Of a stretch of 64,000 nt of DNA, positions 13,359 to 23,502 are shown in pieces. The notes beneath the pieces were generated by a model that searched no databases, had not been told where the DNA came from, and worked only from the letters and a program-made list of their open reading frames with translations. How positions within the stretch are numbered: the first letter of the stretch is position 1; the number at the start of each line of letters is the position of its first letter. Source of the stretch: Rossellomorea aquimaris (GTDB lineage: Bacteria > Bacillota > Bacilli > Bacillales > Bacillaceae_B); NCBI RefSeq assembly GCF_035590735.1, contig NZ_CP141595.1:1955001-2019000 (forward strand). The letters run 5' to 3'. Both the position numbers and the translations under genes were made by a program.

Positions 13359-13829
13359 ATGAGCAAAATAACAACACTTGTAGAAGAACTTGTTACACCA
13401 ATCTTAGACGACATGTCATTAGAACTCATCGACATGGAATATGTGAAAGAGGGATCCAATTGGTTTCTTCGCGTATTTATCGACAAAGATTCAGGTGTGG
13501 ACATTGAAGAATGCGGAATAGTAAGTGAAAGACTTAGTGAAAAGTTAGATGAAATTGACCCAATTCCTCATAATTACTTTTTAGAAGTTTCTTCACCGGG
13601 AGCTGAACGTCCATTAAAGAAAGAAAAGGACTTTGAAAAAGCAATCGGCAAAAACGTTTATGTGAAAACATATGAGCCGTTGAACGGTGAAAAGGCCTTC
13701 GAAGGCACACTTCTTTCCTATACTTCAGACCAATTAGCATTAGAAGTAACCATTAAGACTCGAAAAAAGAAGGTTGAAATTCCAACAGATAAGATAGCGA
13801 TCGCACGATTAGCTGTTACATTTTCTTAG
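13359..13829 (+). CDS. rimP: Ribosome maturation factor RimP
   Basis: 156 residues, identical in length to Bacillus YlxS. RimP is needed for 30S subunit maturation. The conserved [19 protein letters not shown] and the SSPGAERPL segment, then the Sm-like C-terminal domain, are present. ATG 13359 follows AGGAGGT (13348-13354). It is the first gene of the nusA-infB operon, in which ribosome assembly, transcription elongation and translation initiation genes are grouped. Confidence 0.96.
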   Translation: MSKITTLVEELVTPILDDMSLELIDMEYVKEGSNWFLRVFIDKDSGVDIEECGIVSERLSEKLDEIDPIPHNYFLEVSSPGAERPLKKEKDFEKAIGKNVYVKTYEPLNGEKAFEGTLLSYTSDQLALEVTIKTRKKKVEIPTDKIAIARLAVTFS

Positions 13830-13864
13830 GAACTAACCGCACTATAAAGGGGGATGAAACCACC

Positions 13865-14998
13865 ATGAGCACTCAGTTATTAGATGCTCTTACTGTTTTA
13901 GAGAAAGAGAAGGGCATTGCAAGAGATGTCATCATTGAAGCAATTGAAGCTGCACTTGTGTCGGCTTATAAACGAAATTTCAACCAAGCACAAAATGTCC
14001 GTGTAGACCTTAACCTTGAAACGGGTACGATGAGAGTATTCGCTCGTAAAGAAGTTGTAGACGAAGTATTCGATTCCCGCCTTGAGATTTCTGTCGAAGA
14101 TGCCGGGGAAATCAACCCTAGCTACGAGGTTGGGGACGTTGTTGAATTGGAAGTCACACCAAAGGACTTTGGCCGTATCGCTGCCCAAACAGCTAAACAG
14201 GTTGTTACTCAACGAGTAAGAGAAGCTGAAAGAGGAATTATCTATTCCGAATTTGTGGATCGCGAAGAAGATATCATGACAGGGATCGTTCAACGTCAGG
14301 ACAATCGCTTTATCTATGTTGCACTAGGCAAGATTGAGGCGCTTTTACCAGTGAGCGAGCAGATGCCAAATGAAACATATAAACCTCATGATCGTATTAA
14401 AGTGTTTATTACAAAGGTTGAGAAGACGACAAAAGGTCCTCAAATCTTTGTTTCAAGAACACACCCCGGATTACTGAAGCGGTTATTTGAAATCGAAGTT
14501 CCTGAAATCTTTGATGGAACGGTAGAAATCAAATCTGTTGCACGTGAAGCTGGAGATCGCTCTAAAATCTCTGTTCATGCAGAAAATTCCGAGGTAGATC
14601 CCGTTGGAGCCTGTGTGGGAACCAAGGGTGCACGTGTACAGGCAATTGTAAACGAATTAAAAGGTGAGAAGATTGACATCGTTCAATGGTCAGAAGATCC
14701 TGTAACATTCGTAGCCAATGCATTAAGTCCATCGAAAGTCCTGGATGTACAGGTGAATGAAGATGATAAAGCGACAAGAGTAGTTGTTCCAGATTATCAA
14801 CTTTCACTTGCAATTGGTAAACGTGGCCAGAATGCCCGTCTTGCAGCCAAATTGACAAATTGGAAGATTGATATCAAGAGTGAAACAGACGCTCGTGACC
14901 AGGGGTTATATCCCCGAGAAGAGTCATTCCTTCCTCAAGATGAAGAGGAAGAGTATGATAACGAGCCTTTAAATATTGATTTTGATAATCAAGATTAA
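13865..14998 (+). CDS. nusA: Transcription elongation/termination factor NusA
   Basis: 377 residues. NusA binds RNA polymerase and nascent RNA to modulate pausing, termination and antitermination. Domain order: N-terminal RNAP-binding domain (1-125), S1 domain (about 135-200, beginning DIMTGIVQRQDNRFIYV), KH1 with DPVGACVGTKGARVQAIV and KH2 with LSLAIGKRGQNARLAAKLT, then a short acidic tail. It lacks the C-terminal acidic repeats of proteobacterial NusA, as usual in Bacillus. It lies 35 bases after rimP and 12 bases before rnpM. Confidence 0.98.
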   Translation: MSTQLLDALTVLEKEKGIARDVIIEAIEAALVSAYKRNFNQAQNVRVDLNLETGTMRVFARKEVVDEVFDSRLEISVEDAGEINPSYEVGDVVELEVTPKDFGRIAAQTAKQVVTQRVREAERGIIYSEFVDREEDIMTGIVQRQDNRFIYVALGKIEALLPVSEQMPNETYKPHDRIKVFITKVEKTTKGPQIFVSRTHPGLLKRLFEIEVPEIFDGTVEIKSVAREAGDRSKISVHAENSEVDPVGACVGTKGARVQAIVNELKGEKIDIVQWSEDPVTFVANALSPSKVLDVQVNEDDKATRVVVPDYQLSLAIGKRGQNARLAAKLTNWKIDIKSETDARDQGLYPREESFLPQDEEEEYDNEPLNIDFDNQD

Positions 14999-15010
14999 GA
15001 GGTGAGTCAG

Positions 15011-15280
15011 ATGAGTGTAAATAAGAAGATCCCATTGCGCAAATGTGTGGCAACGGGGGAAATGAAACCGAAGAAAGAAATGATACGGATTGTCCGCTCG
15101 AAAGAAGGGGAGGTTTCCATCGATCCCACCGGTAAGAAGTCAGGGCGTGGAGCTTATCTTTCCAAGGATAAAGACATCATTTTACAAGCTAAAAAGAAAA
15201 ATACATTAGCCAATCAATTACAAGCGAAAATAGATGAATCTCTTTACGATGAATTGATTAGCCTTGTGGAGAAGGAGTAA
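15011..15280 (+). CDS. rnpM: YlxR family RNA-binding protein (RNase P modulator RnpM)
   Basis: 89 residues. The family signature IPLRKCVATGEMKPKKEMIR at the N-terminus and KKSGRGAYL in the middle identify YlxR, a small basic nucleic-acid-binding protein later named RnpM for its effect on RNase P. The ATG at 15011 is chosen because GAGGTG (14999-15004) is its Shine-Dalgarno; an in-frame GTG at 15002 is part of that site. It sits in the conserved nusA-ylxR-ylxQ-infB order. Confidence 0.93.
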   Translation: MSVNKKIPLRKCVATGEMKPKKEMIRIVRSKEGEVSIDPTGKKSGRGAYLSKDKDIILQAKKKNTLANQLQAKIDESLYDELISLVEKE

Positions 15281-15290
15281 CGTTTAGCGT

Positions 15291-15608
15291 ATGAATCAAA
15301 ATCGTTGGATGTCACTTTTAGGATTGGCGAATCGGGCACGTAAGATTATTTCAGGTGAAGAGCTTGTTATTAAAGAAGTTCGTAGTGGACGAGCAAAACT
15401 TGTCATTCTTTCCAAAGATGCTTCTGCTAATACGCACAAGAAAATCACGGACAAATGTAAATCATACAATGTCCCGGTTAGCTTGGTGGATAGCAGAAAC
15501 AATTTAGGTCAGGCCATTGGAAAAGAAGCCAGGGTAGTGGTGGCTATAATGGATGCAGGCTTTGCCGGGAAATTATCCGAACTGCTCGATGAATCTCAGT
15601 GGGGGTGA
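15291..15608 (+). CDS. ylxQ: YlxQ, L7Ae-family RNA-binding protein
   Basis: 105 residues with the L7Ae/L30e fold pattern: [25 protein letters not shown] then [10 protein letters not shown] and [26 protein letters not shown]. Members bind kink-turn RNA, and this one probably has a ribosome- or RNA-related role. Its AAGGAG site lies at the end of rnpM, an unusually long 13 bases from the ATG. The last three bases overlap the infB ribosome binding site. Confidence 0.9.
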   Translation: MNQNRWMSLLGLANRARKIISGEELVIKEVRSGRAKLVILSKDASANTHKKITDKCKSYNVPVSLVDSRNNLGQAIGKEARVVVAIMDAGFAGKLSELLDESQWG

Positions 15609-15612
15609 ACAT

Positions 15613-17787
15613 ATGAGCAAGATGCGTGTTTATGAATATGCAAAAAAATACAATGTTTCAAGCAAAGATGTTATCGGAAAATTAAAGCAACTGAATATTG
15701 AGGTATCAAACCATATGGCAACTATAGAAGACGACGCAGTAACAAAATTAGACGCGATGTATAAAGGGGATTCAGGCAGTCAGAAACCAGACCAAAAGGA
15801 TTCCAAAGCAAATGCATCAAAGACAGAAGAAGCTCCGAACAAGGAAAAAGTAAAATCAGCACCGAAAAGTCGTGAAGGAAAAAAACACGAACAACAGCAC
15901 CAATCAAAGGAGAAGAAGGTCTTCAATAATAATAATAATAACAACAATAAAAACAAAAATAATAAACAAAACAGGCAAAATAAAAATTTCAAGCAGGCTC
16001 CACAGCAACAGCAGCCTGCTAAGAAAAAAGAACTTCCTTCAAAAATTACGTTCTCAGAGTCATTGACAGTTTCAGAGCTAGCGAAAAAGCTTCACAAAGA
16101 GCCATCTGAAATCATTAAAAAGCTATTCATGCTTGGTGTCATGGCAACAATAAACCAAGAACTAGATAAAGAATCAATTGAGCTAATTGCAGGAGAATAT
16201 GGAGTCGAAGTAGAGGAAGAGATCAAAGTAGATGCCACTGATCTTGAAGTATACTTCACTGAAGATACACAAGAACAGGTAGTGGAGCGTCCATCTGTTG
16301 TGACAATCATGGGTCACGTTGACCACGGTAAAACAACTCTGCTTGATTCCATCCGCAACACGAAAGTAACGGCAGGAGAAGCTGGTGGAATCACTCAGCA
16401 TATCGGTGCGTATCAAGTAGAAGTGGATGAAAAGAAGATCACCTTCCTTGATACTCCAGGACATGCTGCCTTCACAACGATGCGTGCCCGCGGTGCTCAA
16501 GTAACGGACATTGCGATCATTGTCGTTGCTGCCGATGATGGGGTCATGCCTCAAACAGTTGAAGCGATCAACCATGCGAAAGCTGCTGAAGTTCCTATTA
16601 TCATTGCCGTTAATAAAATGGACAAAGAGGCTGCGAATCCGGATCGTGTAATGCAAGAACTGACGGAATATGAACTGGTTCCTGAAGCGTGGGGTGGAGA
16701 CACAATCTTCGTACCACTATCTGCATTATCAGGAGAAGGCATCGATAACTTACTTGAAATGATCGTTCTTGTAAGTGAAGTGGAAGAGCTTAAAGCAAAT
16801 CCGAATCGCCTTGCTCAAGGTACGGTGATTGAAGCACAATTAGACAAAGGACGGGGATCTGTAGCGACTTTACTTGTTCAAAACGGGACATTAAAAGTTG
16901 GAGACCCTATCGTAGTAGGAAATACATTCGGTCGTGTTCGTGCAATGGTCAATGACCTTGGTCGCCGTGTGAAAGAAGCAGGTCCATCTGCTCCTGTTGA
17001 AATCACAGGTTTAAATGATGTTCCTCAGGCCGGGGATCGTTTCGTTGTATTTGAAGATGAGAAAACGGCTCGTTCCGTTGGTGAAGCTCGTGCTTCTCAA
17101 GCTCTGCAAGCACAGAGGGGAGAGAAGTCTAAAGTAAGCCTTGAGAACCTGTTTGAACAAATGAAACAAGGTGAAATGAAGGACCTCAATCTTGTTCTTA
17201 AAGCGGACGTTCAAGGTTCAGTAGAAGCTCTTGCCGCTTCATTGCTGAAAATTGAAGTTGAAGGTGTAAATATTCGTATCATCCATACTGGTGTGGGAGC
17301 GATTAACGAATCAGATATTACACTGGCAGCAGCGTCCAACGCCATTGTTATAGGCTTTAATGTTCGCCCTGATGTAAATGCGAAACGTACGGCTGATGCT
17401 GAAGGAGTAGAAATTCGATTACACCGTATTATCTATAAGGTAATGGAGGAAATCGAAGCTGCTATGAAAGGGATGCTGGACCCTGAATTCGAAGAAAAAA
17501 TCATTGGTCAAGCAGAAGTTCGTCAAACATTTAAAGTGTCTAAAGTTGGTACTATTGCGGGAAGCTATGTAACAGAAGGTAAAATTTCTCGCGACAGCGG
17601 CGTTCGTCTAATTCGTGATGGAATTGTTATCTTTGAAGGTGAACTGGATGCCCTTAAACGATTTAAGGATGACGCGAAAGACGTAGCCAAGGGTTACGAA
17701 TGTGGTATTACGATTAAGAACTTTAATGATGTGAAAGAAGGCGACGTAATTGAAGCCTTCATCATGGAGGAAATTACACGTAAATGA
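15613..17787 (+). CDS. infB: Translation initiation factor IF-2
   Basis: 724 residues. IF-2 is the GTPase that brings fMet-tRNA to the 30S subunit and promotes subunit joining. The N-terminal IF2N domain ([20 protein letters not shown]) is followed by a low-complexity linker with eight consecutive Asn (near residues 105-112) encoded by AAT/AAC repeats. A second IF2N domain comes next, then the G domain with [12 protein letters not shown] near 234, DTPGHAAF and NKMD, then beta-barrel domains. ATG 15613 follows GGGGGTGA. Confidence 0.98.
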   Translation: MSKMRVYEYAKKYNVSSKDVIGKLKQLNIEVSNHMATIEDDAVTKLDAMYKGDSGSQKPDQKDSKANASKTEEAPNKEKVKSAPKSREGKKHEQQHQSKEKKVFNNNNNNNNKNKNNKQNRQNKNFKQAPQQQQPAKKKELPSKITFSESLTVSELAKKLHKEPSEIIKKLFMLGVMATINQELDKESIELIAGEYGVEVEEEIKVDATDLEVYFTEDTQEQVVERPSVVTIMGHVDHGKTTLLDSIRNTKVTAGEAGGITQHIGAYQVEVDEKKITFLDTPGHAAFTTMRARGAQVTDIAIIVVAADDGVMPQTVEAINHAKAAEVPIIIAVNKMDKEAANPDRVMQELTEYELVPEAWGGDTIFVPLSALSGEGIDNLLEMIVLVSEVEELKANPNRLAQGTVIEAQLDKGRGSVATLLVQNGTLKVGDPIVVGNTFGRVRAMVNDLGRRVKEAGPSAPVEITGLNDVPQAGDRFVVFEDEKTARSVGEARASQALQAQRGEKSKVSLENLFEQMKQGEMKDLNLVLKADVQGSVEALAASLLKIEVEGVNIRIIHTGVGAINESDITLAAASNAIVIGFNVRPDVNAKRTADAEGVEIRLHRIIYKVMEEIEAAMKGMLDPEFEEKIIGQAEVRQTFKVSKVGTIAGSYVTEGKISRDSGVRLIRDGIVIFEGELDALKRFKDDAKDVAKGYECGITIKNFNDVKEGDVIEAFIMEEITRK

Positions 17788-18062
17788 TCACATATGTTGA
17801 ATGTGAGTGCATGATTTATGATTCCCATTCTTTAAAAGAAAAGCGGGCGGTACTGCAGAGGGTATTGTCACGCCTCAAACAAAAATTTAATGTATCTGTC
17901 TCTGAAATCGGACACCAGGATGTATGGCAACGAACGAGGATTGCCATCGTCACTGTCGCTTCTTCTAAAGGAGCCAGTGAAAGAGAAATTGAGCATGCAT
18001 TGAAATTCATTGATTCTTTTCCGGAGTGGGAGAGACTGGAGACCCAAATCGAGTCGTTATAG
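17784..18062 (+). CDS. ylxP: YlxP family protein (DUF503)
   Basis: 92 residues. The pattern [32 protein letters not shown] and the invariant [15 protein letters not shown] match the DUF503/YlxP family, a small ferredoxin-like-fold protein of uncertain function. It is always found between infB and rbfA in Bacilli, which suggests a ribosome-assembly role. Its ATG overlaps the infB stop (ATGA), implying coupled translation. Confidence 0.9.
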   Translation: MITYVECECMIYDSHSLKEKRAVLQRVLSRLKQKFNVSVSEIGHQDVWQRTRIAIVTVASSKGASEREIEHALKFIDSFPEWERLETQIESL

Positions 18063-18117
18063 AGAGTTGCTTATGTTCCAACATATAACCATTAACGATA
18101 TATAAGAGGTGATATTG

Positions 18118-18486
18118 ATGAGCCATCGTGCGAATCGTGTTAGCGAGCAAATGAAGAAAGAGCTCAGCGATATTATCGGACGAAAAATAAAGGACCCACG
18201 CATTGGCTTTGTGACAGTTACAGATGTGCAGGTAACTGGTGATTTACAACAAGCAAAAGTGTATATTACCGTTCTGGGTGGAGAAGACCAAAGAGAAAAC
18301 ACGCTTAAAGGTCTGGCGAAGGCAAAAGGGTTTATCCGTTCTGAAGTAGGACAGCGAATCCGTCTGCGCAAAACACCTGAAATTATTTTTGAGTTTGATG
18401 AATCGATTGATTATGGTAATCATATTGAAACTTTATTAAGAAAAGTTCAAGATGAACCAGAAGAGTCTAAAGACACAGATGAGTAA
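18118..18486 (+). CDS. rbfA: Ribosome-binding factor A
   Basis: 122 residues. RbfA binds pre-30S particles and helps mature the 5' end of 16S rRNA. The conserved [33 protein letters not shown] and the C-terminal [18 protein letters not shown] are intact. ATG 18118 follows AGAGGTG; the in-frame GTG at 18109 is part of that Shine-Dalgarno. A strong terminator lies after the gene. Confidence 0.97.
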   Translation: MSHRANRVSEQMKKELSDIIGRKIKDPRIGFVTVTDVQVTGDLQQAKVYITVLGGEDQRENTLKGLAKAKGFIRSEVGQRIRLRKTPEIIFEFDESIDYGNHIETLLRKVQDEPEESKDTDE

Positions 18487-18487
18487 C

Positions 18488-18545
18488 AAGAAAGGGCTGA
18501 TCCGGAGGGAATTACAATTCCAATGGATCAGTCCTTTTCTTTTCT
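18488..18545 (+). terminator. Intrinsic terminator between rbfA and truB
   Basis: AAGAAAGGGCTGATCC pairs with GGATCAGTCCTTTTCTT, with an inner GGAATT/AATTCC-like stem and a T-rich tail. It shares the AAGGG(C/T)CTGA core with terminators near 2520, 8764 and 34536. Confidence 0.85.
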
Positions 18546-18585
18546 ACTTGTTGTAATTAAGAATGATAATAGTGGAGGTATTAAC

Positions 18586-19494
18586 ATGAATGGAATCCTG
18601 CCCCTTTGGAAGCCCCGTGGCATGACGTCACATGATTGTGTATTTAAATTAAGGAAGCTCCTCAGAACAAAAAAGGTAGGCCATACAGGCACACTTGATC
18701 CGGAAGTATCTGGTGTACTTCCAATTTGTATTGGAAGAGCGACGAAGATAGCTGAGTATATAACATCATCGGGAAAAACCTATGAAGGGGAAGTCACTCT
18801 CGGTTTCTCGACTACGACAGAAGATGCTTGGGGTGAACCTGTTGAAGAGAAGATGTTGGACCGTACGATTACCAGGGCAGAGGTTGAGGAGATTCTCAGA
18901 AGTTTAACCGGCGATATTATGCAAACCCCTCCAATGTATTCAGCGGTAAAGGTAAACGGTAAACGGTTATATGAGTATGCAAGACGAGGGATTGAAGTAG
19001 ATAGACCATCAAGGAACGTTCGTATCCATAAGCTTCAATTACTGGAGGATTGGGATGAGTTAAACAGCAAGGATCCGGCTTTCTCATTCGAAGTAGCTTG
19101 TGGCAAAGGTACTTATGTGAGAACCCTAGCTGTTGAAATTGGAAATAGACTTGGATATCCAGCTCATATGTCAGCCCTTACCCGTACGCAATCAGCCAGT
19201 TTTAAGAAAGAGGACTGTTTTACCTTAGAAGATGTTAATGAGTTCGTTGATAATGAAAACCCACAAGGACTTCTTCTCCCACTGGAAATTGGGCTTTCTC
19301 ATTTGCCGAAAATGGCAATTAATGATACATTAGCAGAGAAAGTGAAGAACGGAGCACGCTTGGAAGAGCCTGAGGATTGGCCGGAAACGAGAGAGGTAGT
19401 GATGGAGTATCATGGTAAGTGTATTGCCATCTATCGCCGTCACCCGGACAAACCAGGGGTTATCAAGCCTGTCAAAGTGCTTTTTAACGACTAG
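18586..19494 (+). CDS. truB: tRNA pseudouridine(55) synthase
   Basis: 302 residues. It makes the pseudouridine at position 55 in the T-loop of tRNAs. Motifs: GILPLWKPRGMTSHDCV, the catalytic loop KVGHTGTLDPEVSGVLPI with its aspartate, and YSAVKVNGKRLYEYAR. A C-terminal PUA-like domain ends the protein. ATG 18586 follows GGAGGT (18574-18579); the open frame extends upstream only through the terminator, so an earlier start is unlikely. Confidence 0.97.
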   Translation: MNGILPLWKPRGMTSHDCVFKLRKLLRTKKVGHTGTLDPEVSGVLPICIGRATKIAEYITSSGKTYEGEVTLGFSTTTEDAWGEPVEEKMLDRTITRAEVEEILRSLTGDIMQTPPMYSAVKVNGKRLYEYARRGIEVDRPSRNVRIHKLQLLEDWDELNSKDPAFSFEVACGKGTYVRTLAVEIGNRLGYPAHMSALTRTQSASFKKEDCFTLEDVNEFVDNENPQGLLLPLEIGLSHLPKMAINDTLAEKVKNGARLEEPEDWPETREVVMEYHGKCIAIYRRHPDKPGVIKPVKVLFND

Positions 19495-19513
19495 TGAAAA
19501 AAGGTGAAATACT

Positions 19514-20458
19514 GTGAAAGTGATAACTGTACATCATCCACATTCAATTAGTAAGAATGATTTTCCATCCCTTGTTTTGGCTTTAGGGTACTTCGATGGA
19601 GTGCATAGAGGCCATCAGGGGGTGATCAGGGCAGCAGTAGAAAAAGCGAAGGAGCTCAATGCTTGTAGTGCGGTGATGACATTTGATCCTCATCCTTCAG
19701 TTGTATTAGGTCATAAGCACAAGCATATACACTACATAACACCTCTGGAAGATAAGAAAGAAATAATAGAGGAACTGGGCGTTGATTATTTATTTATTGT
19801 CCGTTTCACATCAGAATTTGCAAGTCTGATCCCTCAGGACTTCGTTGATCAATACATCATTGGGCTCAATGCACTGCATGTAGTAGCGGGCTTCGATTAC
19901 TCATATGGACGTTTAGGAAAAGGGACGATGGAAACACTTCCATTCCATTCACGGGATATGTTTACTTCTACTACGATTTCAAAGCTTACAGACGATAACT
20001 CCAAAGTAAGCTCAACGTTCGTAAGAGAATGCCTTAAAGAAGGTGACGTAAAGAAGGTTCGTCAGCTCCTGGGCAGACCGTTTAAGATGAAAGGGACAGT
20101 CATACATGGGGATAAGAGAGGAAGAAAAATTGGCTTTCCTACTGCCAATATTGAGTTGGCCTACGACTACCTTACACCTAAAGTGGGAGTGTATGCTGTT
20201 AGAATGAAAATTCATGATAAATGGTTCGATGGTGTATGTAACATTGGTTATAAGCCTACTTTTAAAAATCCGGATGAATACTCTCTATCAATCGAAGTTC
20301 ACATTTTTGATTTTCATGCATCAATATATGGCGAAGAAGTGTATATCGAATGGTATGAAAGAATTAGAGATGAACAGAAGTTTTCCGGGATAGAGGAATT
20401 AATCTCGCAAATTCAGAAAGATAAAGACAAAGCGATACACTACTTTTCGGAAATTTGA
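19514..20458 (+). CDS. ribF: Bifunctional riboflavin kinase / FAD synthetase
   Basis: 314 residues. It turns riboflavin into FMN and then FAD. The N-terminal adenylyltransferase domain shows LALGYFDGVHRGHQGVI and VAGFDYSYGRLGKGTMETL. The C-terminal flavokinase domain starts near GRPFKMKGTVIHGDKRGRKI with the GFPTANIEL motif. The start is GTG 19514 after AAAGGTG. In B. subtilis the same gene is called ribC, and FMN made by it feeds the riboflavin riboswitch. Confidence 0.96.
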   Translation: MKVITVHHPHSISKNDFPSLVLALGYFDGVHRGHQGVIRAAVEKAKELNACSAVMTFDPHPSVVLGHKHKHIHYITPLEDKKEIIEELGVDYLFIVRFTSEFASLIPQDFVDQYIIGLNALHVVAGFDYSYGRLGKGTMETLPFHSRDMFTSTTISKLTDDNSKVSSTFVRECLKEGDVKKVRQLLGRPFKMKGTVIHGDKRGRKIGFPTANIELAYDYLTPKVGVYAVRMKIHDKWFDGVCNIGYKPTFKNPDEYSLSIEVHIFDFHASIYGEEVYIEWYERIRDEQKFSGIEELISQIQKDKDKAIHYFSEI

Positions 20459-20467
20459 GGATTATAC

Positions 20468-20496
20468 TTGATTTTTGTTGAAAAGAGTAGTATTCT
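20468..20496 (+). promoter_or_regulatory. SigA promoter of rpsO
   Basis: TTGATT (20468-20473), a 17-bp spacer and TATTCT (20491-20496), just after the ribF stop codon. It would start a transcript near 20503. Confidence 0.65.
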
Positions 20497-20502
20497 AAAT
20501 AG

Positions 20503-20593
20503 CGTATGAAATGAACCTTTGCTTGGCATCACGATTCACCAACGGCTGCTCAGTAACAGGGGATTTGAAAGAAATTATTAGGAGGTGAAAAGG
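20503..20593 (+). promoter_or_regulatory. rpsO 5' leader, probable S15 autoregulatory RNA
   Basis: About 90 untranslated bases lie between the predicted start of transcription and the rpsO ATG. In Bacillaceae such leaders form a junction that binds ribosomal protein S15 and represses its own translation. I could not derive the full fold by eye; the call rests on position and length. Confidence 0.4.
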
Positions 20594-20863
20594 ATGGCTA
20601 TCACTAAAGAGCGTAAAAACGAACTTATCAGTGAATACAAAGTACATGAGAACGATACTGGATCTCCAGAAGTTCAAATTGCTGTCCTAACTGAAGAAAT
20701 TAACAACCTGAACGATCACTTACGCGTTCACAAGAAAGACCACCACTCTCGTCGCGGTCTTCTAAAAATGGTAGGTCACCGTCGTAATCTATTATCTTAC
20801 CTACGTAAGAAAGATGTACAACGCTACCGTGAGTTAATCAACAAATTAGGTTTACGTCGATAA
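20594..20863 (+). CDS. rpsO: 30S ribosomal protein S15
   Basis: 89 residues, the standard S15 length. S15 binds the central domain of 16S rRNA early in 30S assembly. Seen: [48 protein letters not shown] and [13 protein letters not shown]. The ATG at 20594 follows GGAGGTG (20581-20587). The codon use is strongly biased, as expected for a highly expressed ribosomal gene. It has its own promoter and a strong terminator. Confidence 0.98.
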   Translation: MAITKERKNELISEYKVHENDTGSPEVQIAVLTEEINNLNDHLRVHKKDHHSRRGLLKMVGHRRNLLSYLRKKDVQRYRELINKLGLRR

Positions 20864-21216
20864 ACAGACAAAGGAAGCGGGATTATGTCCCGCTTTTTCT
20901 TTAGTTTTGATAAGTGGGAATCTTTGTATGATCCACCACTTATTTTTAAATATTTTCATCAAGAGAAGTATTCAATTATATAGTTTTTGTCTAAAATACA
21001 TAATATGTACATAAGAGTTAATTCGAGTCCTTAATGCGAGTAAATAAAACTTTCCATTGAGAGAACATGCTATATTTACATAGTTCCTTATGTTAATCAC
21101 CAAAGCGAATATAACGGCACAAATGTGCATGATATAGATTTTTTTATTTACAATATTTATCCGGGTTAGGTACAGGCCGAACCCTTTAGTGATATATAAA
21201 GAGAGGGGCACACTTT
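20864..21216. other. Gene-free stretch between rpsO and pnp
   Basis: It holds the rpsO terminator and a second hairpin at 20910-20948, then AT-rich sequence with no convincing gene. Just before pnp, GGGTT (21163-21167) can pair with AACCC (21180-21184). In other bacteria pnp leaders carry hairpins used in autoregulation by PNPase itself, so this may be such a leader, but the pnp promoter could not be placed with confidence. Confidence 0.4.
20872..20902 (+). terminator. Intrinsic terminator after rpsO
   Basis: AGCGGGA / TCCCGCT with a five-base loop, followed by TTTTTCTTT. A second hairpin (ATAAGTGG / CCACTTAT, 20910-20948, then TTTTT) lies just behind it as a backup. Confidence 0.88.
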
Positions 21217-23340
21217 ATGGAACAAACTAAACAAACCTTTTCCATTGAATGGGCAGGAAGAGAATTAACGGTCGAAGTAGGCCAATTTGCCAAACAAGCC
21301 AATGGAGCGGTAATGGTACGCTACGGAGATACTGCGGTATTAAGTAGTGCAACAGCTTCAAAAGAGCCAAAACCACTGGATTTCTTCCCACTAACTGTGA
21401 ATTATGAAGAAAGATTATATGCTGTTGGTAAAATTCCAGGAGGATTTATTAAGCGTGAAGGGCGTCCGAGTGAAAAAGCGATCCTGGCAAGCCGTTTAAT
21501 CGACCGTCCTATCCGTCCATTGTTCGCAGATGGATTCCGTAATGAAGTACAAGTAATCAGTATAGTGATGAGTGTAGACCAAAACTGTTCATCTGAAATG
21601 GCAGCTATGTTCGGTTCTTCACTGGCACTATCTGTTTCTGATATCCCATTTGAGGGTCCGATTGCTGGAGTTATAGTTGGTCTGATTGATGGTGAATTTA
21701 TTATTAACCCTTCAGTGGAGCAGCTTGAGAAAAGTGAGATTCATTTATCTGTAGCCGGTACCAAAGATGCCATCAACATGGTTGAAGCAGGAGCAGATGA
21801 AGTACCGGAGGAGACAATGCTTGAGGCCATCATGTTTGGTCATGATGAAATAAAGCGTTTAGTGGCTTTCCAAGAGGAAATTGTTGCTAAAGTCGGTAAA
21901 GAGAAATCAGAAATTCAACTTGTTGAACTTGATCAAGCCGTTGAAGCAGAGGTTCGTTCATTATGTGAAAGTGAACTAATCCCTGCAATTCAGGTTCAGG
22001 AAAAACATGCTCGTGAAGAAGCAATTAAAGATGTCAAGAAAAAAGTGATGGCTGTTTATGAAGAAGAGAAAGAAGCCGATGAAGCTACACTGAAGCAAGT
22101 GAAAAAAGTATTAGATAAACTTGTGAAAAATGAAGTTCGTCGCTTGATTACAGAAGATAAAGTCCGTCCTGATGGCCGTAAAGTCGACGAAATACGTCCA
22201 CTTTCTTCCGAGGTTGGTTTATTACCAAGAACACATGGTTCAGGACTGTTTACACGTGGACAAACCCAAGCACTAAGCATTTGTACATTAGGGGCTTTAG
22301 GAGATGTTCAGGTTCTTGATGGTCTAGGAATTGAAGAATCAAAACGATTCATGCATCATTATAATTTCCCTCAATTCAGTGTAGGGGAAACGGGCCCGAT
22401 CAGAGGACCGGGTCGTCGTGAAATCGGACATGGAGCATTAGGGGAAAAAGCCTTGGATCCGATTATTCCAAACGAGAAAGACTTCCCGTATACAATCCGT
22501 CTTGTTTCCGAAGTACTTGAATCAAATGGTTCAACTTCCCAAGCAAGTATCTGTGCAAGTACCCTAGCGATGATGGATGCCGGTGTTCCTATTAAAGCTC
22601 CTGTAGCAGGGATTGCCATGGGTCTGATCAAATCTGGTGAAAACTATTCCATCTTAACGGATATTCAAGGGATGGAAGATCACCTGGGTGACATGGACTT
22701 TAAAGTAGCTGGAACTTCTAAGGGTGTAACCGCTCTTCAAATGGATATCAAAATTGATGGGCTCTCCCGGGAAATTCTTGAAGAAGCACTTCAACAAGCG
22801 AAAAAAGGAAGAATGCAGATCCTTGATAGCATGTTAGCAACAATCGGTGAAGCAAGAACCAGCCTTTCTCAATATGCACCGAAAATCTTAACTATGCATA
22901 TTAACCCTGATAAGATTCGTGATGTTATTGGACCAAGTGGTAAACAAATCAATAAAATCATCGACGAAACAGGCGTTAAGATTGATATTGAGCAAGACGG
23001 AACGATCTTCATTTCTTCTACTGATGAAGAGATGAACAAAGTTGCTAAGAAAACAATTGAAGACATAGTAAGAGAAGTTGAAGCTGGACAAATGTACCTG
23101 GGGAAAGTAAAACGAATTGAAAAATTCGGTGCATTCGTAGAAATCTTCAGTGGTAAAGATGGACTGGTCCACATTTCTGAAATTGCAGAAGAGCGTATTC
23201 GCAAAGTAGAAGATGTAGTAGCGATCGGCGATGAGATCCTTGTGAAGGTTCTTGATATCGATAACCAGGGTAGAGTCAACCTGTCCAGAAAAGCCGTTCT
23301 TAAAGAGCAGCGTGAAAAAGAAGAACAAAACCAGGCATAA
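21217..23340 (+). CDS. pnp: Polyribonucleotide nucleotidyltransferase (PNPase)
   Basis: 707 residues. PNPase degrades RNA from the 3' end by phosphorolysis and is the main 3'-5' exonuclease of Bacillus. Domain order: RNase PH domain 1 (residues 1-145), helical domain, RNase PH domain 2 (about 315-540, with [10 protein letters not shown] and [17 protein letters not shown]), KH domain (near 555-615, with [12 protein letters not shown]) and S1 domain (near 623-690). All parts are intact. ATG 21217 follows GAGAGGGG. Confidence 0.98.
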   Translation: MEQTKQTFSIEWAGRELTVEVGQFAKQANGAVMVRYGDTAVLSSATASKEPKPLDFFPLTVNYEERLYAVGKIPGGFIKREGRPSEKAILASRLIDRPIRPLFADGFRNEVQVISIVMSVDQNCSSEMAAMFGSSLALSVSDIPFEGPIAGVIVGLIDGEFIINPSVEQLEKSEIHLSVAGTKDAINMVEAGADEVPEETMLEAIMFGHDEIKRLVAFQEEIVAKVGKEKSEIQLVELDQAVEAEVRSLCESELIPAIQVQEKHAREEAIKDVKKKVMAVYEEEKEADEATLKQVKKVLDKLVKNEVRRLITEDKVRPDGRKVDEIRPLSSEVGLLPRTHGSGLFTRGQTQALSICTLGALGDVQVLDGLGIEESKRFMHHYNFPQFSVGETGPIRGPGRREIGHGALGEKALDPIIPNEKDFPYTIRLVSEVLESNGSTSQASICASTLAMMDAGVPIKAPVAGIAMGLIKSGENYSILTDIQGMEDHLGDMDFKVAGTSKGVTALQMDIKIDGLSREILEEALQQAKKGRMQILDSMLATIGEARTSLSQYAPKILTMHINPDKIRDVIGPSGKQINKIIDETGVKIDIEQDGTIFISSTDEEMNKVAKKTIEDIVREVEAGQMYLGKVKRIEKFGAFVEIFSGKDGLVHISEIAEERIRKVEDVVAIGDEILVKVLDIDNQGRVNLSRKAVLKEQREKEEQNQA

Positions 23341-23355
23341 TCTTTTGAGATTGGC

Positions 23356-23402
23356 AGGCTGTCCTGTAAGGAGCAAACTCTCCTCCGGGGCGGCTTTTTT
23401 TA
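23356..23402 (+). terminator. Intrinsic terminator after pnp
   Basis: GGCTGTCC...AAGGAG pairs, with wobbles, with CTCCTCCGGGGCGGC, followed by TTTTTTT. Confidence 0.75.
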
Positions 23403-23427
23403 TCTGTGGAATTTTCATTCAGGCCTG

Positions 23428-23460
23428 AAGTAGTAGCCTCCGCTTTGGTTCTACCTTGTC
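23428..23460. repeat. Short copy of an AGTAGTAGC intergenic element
   Basis: AAGTAGTAGCCTCCG followed by GGTTCTACCTTG resembles AAGTAGTAGC...CTCCGGGGTCCTACCTG at 43140-43182, as if one copy had lost an inner piece. This suggests a small dispersed intergenic repeat with at least two members here. Confidence 0.4.
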
Positions 23461-23502
23461 TTTTCCCTTCATATGTTTTTAGGAGAAGGAAGGTGGACAG
23501 GT

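Noticed and set aside
16183..16656. Leftward open frame of 157 codons opposite infB
   Set aside because: It overlaps the conserved GTPase domain of IF-2 and lacks any start signal or recognisable domain.
22888..23418. Leftward open frame of 176 codons opposite the end of pnp
   Set aside because: It lies wholly against pnp and its terminator, has no ribosome binding site or family features, and its composition is that of an antisense frame.
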